DNA of 64,000 nt from UBA10324 sp038326325 (lineage in GTDB: Bacteria; Bacteroidota; Bacteroidia; Chitinophagales; UBA10324): assembly GCA_038326325.1 (NCBI GenBank), contig JBBQJW010000015.1, forward strand, positions 11,368 to 75,367. The letters run 5' to 3'. Of this stretch, positions 18,351 to 27,569 are shown piece after piece. The notes under the pieces were generated by a model. The model was given only the letters and a program-made list of their open reading frames with translations. It was not told the DNA's origin and did no database searches. The translations under genes and the position numbers were made by a program. How positions within the stretch are numbered: the stretch's first letter is position 1; each line of letters opens with the position of its first letter.

Positions 18351-20228
18351 CTATCGCAGGAGTGTTACATTTCCTTTGAAGTGATAAGGTGTTCCGGTCT
18401 TTGCACCATTGCAATCGAAAGTGAAAACATATACTCCAACTTCCTGCAATACACCTTTAAAAGTTCCATCCCATCCTGTTGTATAAGGGTCTTTGCTTTC
18501 ATAAATTAATTGTCCCCAGCGATTAAAAATTTTGAAATCAGCATTTGAAACAACGCCAATAATCAACGGACGGAAATAATCATTTTTCCCATTTTGATTT
18601 GGTGTAAAAGCGTTCGGAATATTAATAGTCGGTTCAAAATTCACTCGAACAATTACTGAATCAAGAATGATACATCCGTTTTGCGTAACGATTGTGATGT
18701 AGTAAGTTGTAGTTTGTTGAGGATAACAAATAGGGTTTCCAATATTAGGATTATCCAAATAATCAACAGGAGACCACGAATAGGTAGCACCACCTTGCAC
18801 CGACAACGGAACTGATAAGCCATAAATAATAGTAGTATCTCTCGGATGAATAATAATATCGGGGTTTTGATAAATATTTATTGTTTGTGTAACAGTATCG
18901 GCGCAACCATTTGCAGTACCCACTATAAGACTAACTATGTATGGTCCTGAATTCGGATAAGTGTGTGTTGGGTTTTGCTGATGCGAAGTATCACCATCAC
19001 CAAAATTCCAAAGCCATGAATTAATATCTCCATAGGTTGAAGTTGAATGATCAGTAAAATCTAAAGGTGTATCAGTGCAACCATCCCCTGCAATCATACC
19101 GGCAAATAAATTCGGATAAACATATACTACAGCAGTTTGAGTATCTGCGCAACCTGTAGCTGAATAAACTTCAAGCGTGATTGTATAAATTCCGGTATCA
19201 GAATAAGTGAAAGTTGGAAAATGCTGATTGGAAGTGTCATCTGTTACACCTGGGATTCCAAAGTCCCAATGGTAATGGGTAATGGGTCCTGAACTGAAAT
19301 TCTGAAAAGTGAAAGTAAAGCCCGAACAATTATTTATTAAAGACGGAATAGCTGAAACAACTGTAGGTTGACAATTAACCACATTAAATTGAAAATCGCG
19401 AAGATGGTTGCCAAGAAAAACTCCGTTTCGATATTCCTTGCAACAAACACCAACCACAAATTGTCCAATAACGGTCGGAGTTAGAGTTAACAAACCTGTT
19501 ACAGGATCAATTGCCAAAGCAGGGTTACCATCAATCGGATTCGCTGCCGTGTAAGGTGCCTGATATGTTACACCTATATAAGGAGGCAGAGCTGCAGTGG
19601 GGGGTTGACTGTTTGCACCTGTGGCTCCATTATAAGGTTGACACAATTCATAAACCAAACTATCACCATCAGCATCGAAAGCCGAATGATCAAACACAAG
19701 GTGTTGTCCGGCACAAATAACTACAGGAGGATAATTAACAAAGTAAGGACTGTTGTTACATAGCGATAAAACCGCATCATTCAACTCAACAGTATAAGTT
19801 GCACCTTGATTACCTGGAGCACTCAAATTTATTATAGAGCCATTTCTACAACACCGCTGGTAGGCAACAATGTAACCGCCATTTGATTGAGGAAGCACCG
19901 CAGTAAAAATGTATGTTCCTTCTTCTACACACAAATTAGGTGGAACTTGCAAACACGGACTCGGTGAAAGAACAGGTAATAAACTATCTGTCAATAATGA
20001 AACAGTATCATTCCATACTACAGCATTGCTTGCATTGAAAATGGTGAAATAAGCAGGAGCATCTAAAGGTGGAACCCCATTAAAACAATCGCGATATATT
20101 TTCACTTTGAACTCATACAAATTTCCCCCAAGGCATTTATAAGAAATTTCACCCCCGATAATGTGTGTTGCATAAGATGTAACACTCAAAAGAGAAATGG
20201 TAATGATGAGAAAAAGTTTTTTAATCAT
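18351..20228 (-). CDS. PKD-domain protein with gliding-motility/CHU-type T9SS C-terminal domain
   Basis: A 625-residue secreted protein. Signal peptide to about residue 20 (SYATHI), then an N-terminal region typical of Bacteroidota adhesins (IIGGEISYKC, NVVNCQP), two PKD-like domains at about 300-375 and 385-455 (WDFGIPGVTDDTS, WLWNFGDGDTSHQQNPTH), and a C-terminal CHU-type domain starting INIPNAFTPNQNGKND and ending KGNVTLLR, recognised by the type IX secretion system. It is predicted to be exported across the outer membrane and attached to the cell surface. It is a single gene ending in a strong terminator. Confidence 0.88.
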   Translation of the reverse strand: MIKKLFLIITISLLSVTSYATHIIGGEISYKCLGGNLYEFKVKIYRDCFNGVPPLDAPAYFTIFNASNAVVWNDTVSLLTDSLLPVLSPSPCLQVPPNLCVEEGTYIFTAVLPQSNGGYIVAYQRCCRNGSIINLSAPGNQGATYTVELNDAVLSLCNNSPYFVNYPPVVICAGQHLVFDHSAFDADGDSLVYELCQPYNGATGANSQPPTAALPPYIGVTYQAPYTAANPIDGNPALAIDPVTGLLTLTPTVIGQFVVGVCCKEYRNGVFLGNHLRDFQFNVVNCQPTVVSAIPSLINNCSGFTFTFQNFSSGPITHYHWDFGIPGVTDDTSNQHFPTFTYSDTGIYTITLEVYSATGCADTQTAVVYVYPNLFAGMIAGDGCTDTPLDFTDHSTSTYGDINSWLWNFGDGDTSHQQNPTHTYPNSGPYIVSLIVGTANGCADTVTQTINIYQNPDIIIHPRDTTIIYGLSVPLSVQGGATYSWSPVDYLDNPNIGNPICYPQQTTTYYITIVTQNGCIILDSVIVRVNFEPTINIPNAFTPNQNGKNDYFRPLIIGVVSNADFKIFNRWGQLIYESKDPYTTGWDGTFKGVLQEVGVYVFTFDCNGAKTGTPYHFKGNVTLLR

Positions 20229-20416
20229 AAAATCAATTTGAAATGAACTTACAGATTCTTGTTTCGGATTTAAAGGTAATTCAGTTGGTGAACCTAAAAT
20301 AATTTGTTCAGAAATTTAAGAAAGATGTATTACTGATTCAAAAAAGTGAATCTTTAATTTGAGTTATTTTCTTCCGGACAGTTTTGTAAATTTAACAATT
20401 CATAAAAACGACTGCT

Positions 20417-22264
20417 ATGAAAAAGACAATTACTTTCTGTCTTCTCCTTTTGATGAGCAATGCTTATTGTCAACCTGAAGTAAGCAATTGGTATTTCGGA
20501 ACTTTTGCCGGAATGAATTTCAGCGCGGCAGGAGTCGCTTCTCCTTTATTAAATGGTGCGTTGAATACAAACGAAGGTTCTTCAAGTATTAGTGATGCGA
20601 TAGGAGATTTACTTTTCTATACAGATGGTGTAACAGTCTGGAACAGCAATCATGTACAAATGCCGAACGGTGATAACCTCATGGGCGATGTATCTTCTAC
20701 TCAGTCTGCTTTGATTATTAAACAGCCGTTCAGCAATCATTTGTATTACCTGTTTACCGTTGACGAATTGGGAGGCCTAAATGGATTTCGCTATTCGATA
20801 GTTGACATGAATCTGGATGGCGGACTGGGTGATATAACAGCGCAAAAGAATATTCTTATTCAAAATCATGTTACAGAAAAACTGTGCGGGGTGATGGCAG
20901 CGAATGATTCCGACATCTGGGTGATGGTGCACGATTTCGGAACTGATGGGTTTTATGCTTACAAACTCACGGCTGCGGGATTGACTGTTACACCTGTTGT
21001 TAGCAATGCAGGAACTGTTCACGACTCAGCATTGGTTTCGACAACTTACGGATACATGAAATTTTCACCTGATGGTCACAAGATTGCAGTTGCGATCGGG
21101 TATTTAAACATTGCGGAGGTACTAAACTTCGATAGTCAAACGGGAATTGTTTCAAATCCTATCACTTTTAACATTGGCGAACACTGTTACGGTATTGAAT
21201 TTTCTCCTGATAATTCAAAATTATATCTATCGCATTATTCAACTGTTACACAAAATTTTCAACTGGACCAATTTGATCTCTCTGCCGGAACACCCGCTGA
21301 CATTATTGCTTCACAACAACCCATCGCTTATGCATATGACCCGGACGAAATAAGGGCGTTACAGTTGGGACCCGATGGCAAAATTTATGTCGCGAAAAAA
21401 GGAACTGGTGCTTTAAGTGTCATCAACAAACCTGATTCGCTTGGCTCTGCCTGCAATTATACCGACAACAGTTTTTCTCTTGGCGGTAATGTGGTGATGC
21501 TAGGGCTTCCGAATTTTGTTTCTTCATTCTTTACCGAAAAAAGCAAACCTGTTACATCGTTTTATTCTCTTGATAGTGCATTGTGCGTTAACAATTGCAC
21601 CAGCTTTACCGATGCATCTACTAATGTTCCGAATACATGGAGTTGGTTTTTCGAAGGCGGAACTCCCGACACTTCAACACAACAAAATCCAGGACTCATC
21701 TGTTACAGCGCTCCCGGAGTTTATGATGTAACACTCATTACTGGAAACGGACAAGGAGAAGACACTTTGTTTTATCCCGCATACATTACTATCAATGCAG
21801 TTCCATCTCCACCGACTGTTACACAATTCGGTGCTGTGTTTAATTGTTCTCCTGCTTCCACTTATCAATGGTATCTTGACTCCATTGCTATCACAGGAGC
21901 CACCAATCAGGTTTATACGGCAATACAATCCGGCAATTATTATGTGGTTGTTACAGCAGAAGGAGGTTGTGCGAGTTCATCAACAGTAATTGCCTATTTC
22001 CCTGAGGGGATAAATGAAATGCTTTCAAATAAAATAAACATTTATCCTAATCCTGTTGGTGATCAATTAACCGTAATCGGTTATCTGGTATCAGTAAATT
22101 CTATTGAGATAAAAGACCTGTTAGGAAAAACAATTCGAAGTGTAACAGTCAAACCTCAAAGCAGGAAGATGGTAATTGATGTCAGTTCACTTCCTTCGGG
22201 AATTTATTTCGTCGAAATAAAAACTGTTACAACTACTTCGGTTGCGAAGTTTCTTAAGCAGTGA
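20417..22264 (+). CDS. Beta-propeller/PKD protein with T9SS type A sorting domain
   Basis: A 615-residue secreted protein. Signal peptide to about residue 19 (AYCQPE), a WD40/propeller-like region (residues about 20-370, motifs WYFGTFAGMNFS, MKFSPDGHKIAVA, IEFSPDNSKLYLS), a PKD-like domain near 385-460 (TWSWFFEGGTPDTSTQQNP), an Ig-like segment, and a terminal type A sorting tail INIYPNPVGDQL ... FLKQ. The protein is likely secreted by T9SS and anchored or released. Its gene is unusually rich in the iterated TGTWACA word (11 copies in 1.85 kb). Confidence 0.87.
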   Translation: MKKTITFCLLLLMSNAYCQPEVSNWYFGTFAGMNFSAAGVASPLLNGALNTNEGSSSISDAIGDLLFYTDGVTVWNSNHVQMPNGDNLMGDVSSTQSALIIKQPFSNHLYYLFTVDELGGLNGFRYSIVDMNLDGGLGDITAQKNILIQNHVTEKLCGVMAANDSDIWVMVHDFGTDGFYAYKLTAAGLTVTPVVSNAGTVHDSALVSTTYGYMKFSPDGHKIAVAIGYLNIAEVLNFDSQTGIVSNPITFNIGEHCYGIEFSPDNSKLYLSHYSTVTQNFQLDQFDLSAGTPADIIASQQPIAYAYDPDEIRALQLGPDGKIYVAKKGTGALSVINKPDSLGSACNYTDNSFSLGGNVVMLGLPNFVSSFFTEKSKPVTSFYSLDSALCVNNCTSFTDASTNVPNTWSWFFEGGTPDTSTQQNPGLICYSAPGVYDVTLITGNGQGEDTLFYPAYITINAVPSPPTVTQFGAVFNCSPASTYQWYLDSIAITGATNQVYTAIQSGNYYVVVTAEGGCASSSTVIAYFPEGINEMLSNKINIYPNPVGDQLTVIGYLVSVNSIEIKDLLGKTIRSVTVKPQSRKMVIDVSSLPSGIYFVEIKTVTTTSVAKFLKQ

Positions 22265-22343
22265 GAGAGCCATTAGTTTTTAGCTATCAGCATCAGGTAA
22301 ATATTAAATGCCAACAGCTAAATGCTAATTCCTAAAAGCTCAT

Positions 22344-23975
22344 TTAACTCTCATTCAAAAACGGATACTTATAATCTGTCGGTGTAACAAAAGTTTCTTT
22401 AATGCTTCGTGGCGAAGACCAGCGCATCAGATTAATTGCACTACCTGCTTTATCATTTGTACCCGATGCTCTTGCGCCGCCAAATGGCTGCTGACCTACC
22501 ACTGCGCCTGTCGGTTTATCATTGATATAAAAATTACCTGCTGCATTGCGCAGTTTATGCGAAGCCACATCAATCGCACTACGATCTCTTGAAATAATAC
22601 TTCCTGTTAAAGCATACACCGAAGTATTATCAACGATGTCGAGTGTCTCTTCAAATTTAGTTTCATCATACACATAAACCGAAAGCACAGGACCAAACAA
22701 CTCATCGCACATCGTTACATAATTCGGATTTTCTGCCTGTAACACTGTAGGCTGAATAAAATATCCTTCGCTCTTATCGCAATTTCCTCCGGCTATAATT
22801 TTCACTTCCTTCGAAGCTTTCGCCGCGTCAATGTATCCTGAAAGTTTGTCGAACGATTTTTCATCAATCACTGCATTAATGTAATTCGTGAAATCTTCAG
22901 TACTTCCCATTTTCATCGAGCGGATATCAGCCACCATTCTTTCCGAAACTTCCTTCCACAAATTCGAAGGAATATAAGCACGCGATGCCGCCGAACATTT
23001 CTGCCCCTGATATTCAAATGCGCCGCGACTCAATGCAGTCGCAACATGAGCAGGGTCGGCACTCGGATGAGCAACCACAAAATCTTTCCCTCCTGTTTCG
23101 CCCACAATGCGCGGATAAGTTTTGTAGCGCGCAATATTGCTTCCAATCGTTTTCCAGAAACCCTGAAACACTTCGGTGCTGCCTGTGAAATGAATACCTG
23201 CAAAATCTTTATGCCCGAAAATTATATCACCTGTAACAGGTCCCGGCGTGTAAACTAAATTGATAACACCATCAGGCAAACCACTCTCGCGCAACACTTC
23301 CATAATCACATACGCCGAAAATATCTGCGCATTCGCCGGCTTCCACACCACTGTGTTTCCCATCATCGCCATGCTTGTCGGCAGGTTGCCCGCAATAGCT
23401 GTGAAGTTGAAAGGAGTAATGGCAAAAGTGAAACCCTCCAAAGCGCGTTGCTCAGTGCGGTTCCATATTCCCTTCGACGATTGCGGTTGCTGCGAATAAA
23501 TCTCAGTCATAAACTGCGCGTTGAATCGCAGAAAATCTATCAGCTCACAAGCCGCATCAATCTCCGCCTGAAAAGCATTCTTCGACTGGCACAACATTGT
23601 TGCGGCATTAATCTTCGCCCGATACGGACCCGCTAATAAATCCGCTGCTTTTAAAAATATGGCAGCCCTACTTTCCCACGGCATATTTTCCCAATCGCGT
23701 TTTGCTTTCAGCGAAGCGGCAATCGCATCATTCACATGCGTGGCTTCACCTTTATGAAAATGACCAAGCAAATGTTTGGTTTCGTGCGGCGGACGCATCT
23801 CGCCCGTTTTACCTGTGCGAATATCTTTTCCGCCAATCACCATCGGCAGGTCGGCGGTTTCCGATTTAAATTTTTTAAGCGCTGCTTTCAGTGCTAATTT
23901 TTCAGGCGACCCGGCTACATAATTCAACACCGGTTCGTTTACGGCTACAGGAACTTTAAAGAAAGCATTACTCAT
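22344..23975 (-). CDS. pruA: 1-pyrroline-5-carboxylate (L-glutamate gamma-semialdehyde) dehydrogenase
   Basis: An aldehyde dehydrogenase of about 543 residues oxidising glutamate semialdehyde to glutamate with NAD in proline breakdown. I place the start at MSNAFFKVPV (ATG 23975); 13 further in-frame codons upstream are not protein-like and a promoter element sits in the way. Catalytic motifs: GETGGKDFVVAHP with the general-base Glu, YQGQKCSAASRAYI with the nucleophile Cys, and FTGSTEVF for NAD binding. No fused PutA domain. A second copy of the first 27 codons and promoter box lies 0.7 kb upstream (24612-24737). Confidence 0.95.
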   Translation of the reverse strand: MSNAFFKVPVAVNEPVLNYVAGSPEKLALKAALKKFKSETADLPMVIGGKDIRTGKTGEMRPPHETKHLLGHFHKGEATHVNDAIAASLKAKRDWENMPWESRAAIFLKAADLLAGPYRAKINAATMLCQSKNAFQAEIDAACELIDFLRFNAQFMTEIYSQQPQSSKGIWNRTEQRALEGFTFAITPFNFTAIAGNLPTSMAMMGNTVVWKPANAQIFSAYVIMEVLRESGLPDGVINLVYTPGPVTGDIIFGHKDFAGIHFTGSTEVFQGFWKTIGSNIARYKTYPRIVGETGGKDFVVAHPSADPAHVATALSRGAFEYQGQKCSAASRAYIPSNLWKEVSERMVADIRSMKMGSTEDFTNYINAVIDEKSFDKLSGYIDAAKASKEVKIIAGGNCDKSEGYFIQPTVLQAENPNYVTMCDELFGPVLSVYVYDETKFEETLDIVDNTSVYALTGSIISRDRSAIDVASHKLRNAAGNFYINDKPTGAVVGQQPFGGARASGTNDKAGSAINLMRWSSPRSIKETFVTPTDYKYPFLNES

Positions 23976-23998
23976 TGGCAATAAAATTTTTAGGGAGG

Positions 23999-24006
23999 CA
24001 AATGTA
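23999..24006 (-). promoter_or_regulatory. -7 element of the pruA promoter
   Basis: On the minus strand TACATTTG matches TAnnTTTG and lies 24 bases before the pruA ATG. The same box and spacing are retained in the duplicated copy at 24730-24737, which supports its being a functional unit that was copied. No convincing -33 element was found. Confidence 0.5.
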
Positions 24007-24611
24007 ATTATCAAAACACTTTTTTAACCGCATCAATAATTCTTTGGGGGTTCCCCTATTTATTGAATACAATAAATAGGGGCGGGCTTTCTGCTGCAAT
24101 ATTTTTTATTGAGCGTAGCGGTGTCATTCTGAGTTTATCGAAGAAACAATAAAAAATGATTTCCGCGTCAATCCCTAACCCAAGCAACACTAACCCGAAA
24201 GCGAAATCCGTTACACTGTAACACTTACAAAACCCTACGGCGCTGTCATTACGAAAAAAGTCTGTCATTGCGAGAAAGTTGTAACCAACTTTCGAAGCAA
24301 TCTGTAAACCCATTCGCTAACAATTGGCAATCTGTAACGGTCACACGCAAATGCAACTAATCACTTGCCGTTGCCTTTAGGCAACGGATAAAAAAAAGGT
24401 TGCTGGCTTTAGCCACATTTTTATTAACAAAAAAACAGTCCCAAAAGTCCCACCTGTCCCACTGTATTTAATGCTTGCAGCTAAAAACACCTCGCATGGT
24501 CGGAGTCGAGTTATATTTGTTTTGAAATGAAAAAGTGAAACACTAACAAGAGCGGAAATCATCTGTTGTCGGTTATTGCTTTTCGGTCGGAGACCGGACA
24601 ACGGGTGAGGG
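24007..24611. other. Non-coding island of hairpins and dispersed repeat fragments
   Basis: No credible gene lies here. It contains a 13-bp perfect hairpin (CCCCTATTTATTG at 24053-24065 with its complement at 24070-24082), fragments of the widespread words GTCATTCTGAG...ATCGAAGAA (about 24123-24144) and GTCATTGCGAG...CGAAGCAATC (24263-24303), another hairpin (CCGTTGCCT / AGGCAACGG, 24368-24387) and a GGCTTTAGCC palindrome near 24408. Open reading frames across it translate repeat sequence and are not supported. It separates pruA from ftsK, which point away from each other. Confidence 0.7.
24261..24305. repeat. Imperfect palindromic dispersed repeat (GTCATTGCGAG...CGAAGCAATC type)
   Basis: The element begins TGTCATTGCGAG and ends CGAAGCAATCTG, a form found dispersed in many bacterial genomes. 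Between these ends is an inverted repeat, GAAAGTTG (24274-24281) and CAACTTTC (24286-24293) around TAAC. Confidence 0.6.
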
Positions 24612-24707
24612 TTACCGGCAAGGGAGCAGTTTTTCGGGCGACCCCGCTGCATAGTTTAATACCGGTTCGTTTACGGCTACAGGAACTTTAAAGAAAGCAT
24701 TACTCAT
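24612..24707 (-). pseudogene. Duplicated 5' fragment of pruA
   Basis: Read from an ATG at 24707 this gives 31 residues whose first 27 match the pruA N-terminus (MSNAFFKVPVAVNEPVLNY) except one Val-to-Ala change, then LLPCR and stop. The similarity continues past the ATG into the leader and the -7 box CAAATGTA (24730-24737). It is a truncated copy of the pruA start region, not a gene, lying in the same orientation as pruA and antisense to ftsK. Confidence 0.9.
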
Positions 24708-24931
24708 CGACTGTAAAATTTTTGAGTCGCAAATGTAATGGTGGATTTATGATTTCAGATTGAAGATAAATACGAGAAATATTCAACTTCAATTTATGCT
24801 TGAAGGTTTCATTTTTTAGTTACCCATTCCCTCAATAGACACTCACAATATTTTGTGTTGAAACCAGGTAAGAATCCGCCTCTTTTGTCGTTATACATTT
24901 CACCTTGAATAAATTAACGGAAACTACATCC

Positions 24932-27556
24932 ATGGCAGAAAGATCAAACCGCTTAAAACAAAAGCAGGACGAAATAGAACTTGACTTAGACGATCAGGTG
25001 ATAGAACTGGCTGAGCCGGAAGAAGAAATATTTGCCGAAGAAGAAGCCGAAGCACCTAAAGCCGAGAAGAAAAAAACTGTCCGCGAAAAAAAACCGAAAG
25101 ACGAAAAAGAGAAGAAGCCCCGGGAGAAAAAAGAAAAAGCGCCATCGCTGTTTTCTCAGGCAATAACCTTTGTTCGCAGCGAGCGTTTCATAAAAATATC
25201 CGGATTATTTTTTCTGCTGTTCACAGTTTTCCTTGGTGTATCATTTGTTTCATACCTCATCACAGGTGCCGGCGACCGCTCAAGCATTTATCCTTTCAGT
25301 TGGAAAATATTTTTCGATGCAACCATCAAAGCAGAAAATCACATGGGGAAACTCGGTGCTTATGCGTCACACCTTTTCATCTGGAATGGTTACGGGCTGG
25401 CTGCATTTTTAACACTACCTGTTATTTTTTCTTTCGGATTAAATCTGTTGGTGCAAAAAAAATTGCTTCCAACTTTTCGAATATTCCGTCACTGCTTTGT
25501 GCTTACAGCGATTCTTGCTCCATCACTCGCTTTTATTTTTCAGAATAAAATATTCCCCTTCGGTGGTGCATTCGGAAATTACATCACCGATATTTTACTC
25601 GGCTACCTCGGACAGATTGGAACCGGAACATTATTATCATTCAGTATTCTCGGATACTTAGTTGCTGTTTTCAATTTCAGTTTCAAACGCGTTGAAAAAG
25701 AAAACACGGTTACAGACGATGAGTTTGCTTCACAACATTCAATTGTAACAGTTGATAAATCAAATGCATTTACAATTGTTCCCACAATGGAAACTCCGGC
25801 TTTCAGCGAAACAGTGAACAAGAAAAAAGAAGGAAACGAAAATGAGATTTCACTTTCAAACACAAATACACTTGCTCCTGTTGTTTCTTCACAGGAATTA
25901 GAATTAAATCACGAAGCGGAAGAAGAGACTGAAGAAATTTCAGAACCGGAAGATTATGATGAAGATTTAGAACTCGATATAGTTGAAACACCCGAAGAAG
26001 AAATAGTTGAAACTACAGATGCAAACCCGACAGAGATGGGATTGTATGACCCAACTCTTGATCTTAGTAATTACAAATACCCTGAATTGGATTTACTTGA
26101 AGTGTATGGTAGCGAGAAGATAAAAATTGATACAGAAGAATTAGAACGGAATAAAAATCAAATCATTGGCACTTTACAGAATTATGGAATTGAAATTCAA
26201 AAGATAAAAGCAACAGTTGGTCCTACTGTTACACTTTACGAAATCATTCCCGCACCCGGTGTTCGTATTTCAAAAATCAAAAACCTTGAAGATGATATTG
26301 CATTGAGTTTAGCTGCATTGGGTATTCGTATTATTGCACCTATCCCAGGCAAAGGAACAATTGGTATTGAGGTTCCGAACATCAACAAAGAAGTAGTGAG
26401 CATGCGCACATTGCTTGCGTCAGAAAAATTCCAGAACACGAATTTCGATTTACCAATTGCTTTAGGAAAAACTATCAGCAACGAAATTTTCATTGCTGAC
26501 TTATCGAAGATGCCTCACTTATTAATGGCGGGTGCAACAGGTCAGGGAAAATCAGTTGGTATTAATGCATTGTTGGTTTCTCTTCTTTATAAAAAACACC
26601 CTTCACAATTAAAATTTGTTTTGGTTGATCCGAAAAAAGTTGAGTTGAGTCTATACAGCATAATTGAAAAACATTTCCTCGCAAAACTTCCGGGTGAAGA
26701 AGAACCGATAATTGTTGACACTAAAAAAGTGATCAATACTTTAAAAGCGCTCTGCATTGAAATGGATATGCGCTACAATCTTTTGAAAGAAGCAGGTTGC
26801 AGAAATTTAAAAGAGTACAACGAAAAATTTATTTCGCGCCGATTGAATCCGAATAAAGGCCATCGCTTCCTCCCTTACATCGTATTGGTGATTGATGAGT
26901 TTGCTGATTTAATCATGACTGCCGGAAAAGAAATTGAAACTCCGATTGCTCGATTAGCACAATTAGCGCGCGCAATTGGTATTCACTTAATCATAGCAAC
27001 ACAACGACCTTCTGTAAATATTATCACAGGAACTATTAAAGCAAATTTCCCTGCGCGTATTGCATTTAAAGTTTCATCAAAAATCGATTCACGAACTATT
27101 CTCGATACTGGTGGAGCAGAACAATTGATTGGTCGCGGTGATATGTTGATTTCAATCAACGGTGAAGTTATTCGTTTGCAATGCGCATTCGTTGATACAC
27201 CTGAAGTTGAAAAAGTTACTGAGTTTATTGGTCAGCAACACGGTTATCCTGATGCACATTTATTACCTGAAGTTCTTGATGAAGAAGGAGAAGGTGGCGA
27301 TGATGCATTTAATCCTGATGAGAAAGATGAAATGTTTGAAGAGGCAGCTCGATTAATAGTTCAGCATCAGCAAGGTTCAACATCATTGATTCAGCGCCGA
27401 ATGAAATTAGGTTACAATCGTGCCGGCAGATTAATGGATCAATTAGAGCAGGCTGGAGTTGTGGGGCCGAATCAGGGAAGCAAGGCGCGCGAGGTATTAA
27501 TTAAAGATCCTTACGCATTGGAACAGTTCTTGAATAACCTTGGCGAGAAAGTATAA
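24932..27556 (+). CDS. ftsK: DNA translocase FtsK
   Basis: A protein of about 874 residues from ATG 24932 (a TTG nine codons earlier is less likely). A charged lysine/glutamate-rich N-terminus of about 75 residues precedes four membrane helices (about 90-260), then an acidic linker (about 290-390), the alpha/beta motor with Walker A GATGQGKSVGINAL and Walker B YIVLVIDEFADL, and a C-terminal winged-helix gamma domain (FEEAARLIVQHQQGS ... LMDQLEQAGVVGPNQG) that normally reads the strand-biased KOPS signal. It anchors at the septum and pumps chromosome dimers and termini to daughter cells. lolA follows 13 bases later. Confidence 0.96.
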   Translation: MAERSNRLKQKQDEIELDLDDQVIELAEPEEEIFAEEEAEAPKAEKKKTVREKKPKDEKEKKPREKKEKAPSLFSQAITFVRSERFIKISGLFFLLFTVFLGVSFVSYLITGAGDRSSIYPFSWKIFFDATIKAENHMGKLGAYASHLFIWNGYGLAAFLTLPVIFSFGLNLLVQKKLLPTFRIFRHCFVLTAILAPSLAFIFQNKIFPFGGAFGNYITDILLGYLGQIGTGTLLSFSILGYLVAVFNFSFKRVEKENTVTDDEFASQHSIVTVDKSNAFTIVPTMETPAFSETVNKKKEGNENEISLSNTNTLAPVVSSQELELNHEAEEETEEISEPEDYDEDLELDIVETPEEEIVETTDANPTEMGLYDPTLDLSNYKYPELDLLEVYGSEKIKIDTEELERNKNQIIGTLQNYGIEIQKIKATVGPTVTLYEIIPAPGVRISKIKNLEDDIALSLAALGIRIIAPIPGKGTIGIEVPNINKEVVSMRTLLASEKFQNTNFDLPIALGKTISNEIFIADLSKMPHLLMAGATGQGKSVGINALLVSLLYKKHPSQLKFVLVDPKKVELSLYSIIEKHFLAKLPGEEEPIIVDTKKVINTLKALCIEMDMRYNLLKEAGCRNLKEYNEKFISRRLNPNKGHRFLPYIVLVIDEFADLIMTAGKEIETPIARLAQLARAIGIHLIIATQRPSVNIITGTIKANFPARIAFKVSSKIDSRTILDTGGAEQLIGRGDMLISINGEVIRLQCAFVDTPEVEKVTEFIGQQHGYPDAHLLPEVLDEEGEGGDDAFNPDEKDEMFEEAARLIVQHQQGSTSLIQRRMKLGYNRAGRLMDQLEQAGVVGPNQGSKAREVLIKDPYALEQFLNNLGEKV

Positions 27557-27569
27557 ATTCGCCATCGAA

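Noticed and set aside
22265..22343. Possible short repeats (TAGCT/ATGCTAAT-like words) between the propeller gene and pruA
   Set aside because: The words are AT-rich and imperfect; I could not define a unit or hairpin with confidence.
24056..24313. Minus-strand open frame of 85 codons in the repeat island
   Set aside because: It translates hairpin and dispersed-repeat sequence, has no family resemblance and no start context.
24377..24652. Minus-strand open frame of 91 codons beside the pruA duplicate
   Set aside because: It reads through GGCTTTAGCC-type repeat and overlaps the duplicated pruA fragment in another frame; composition is unlike the real genes.
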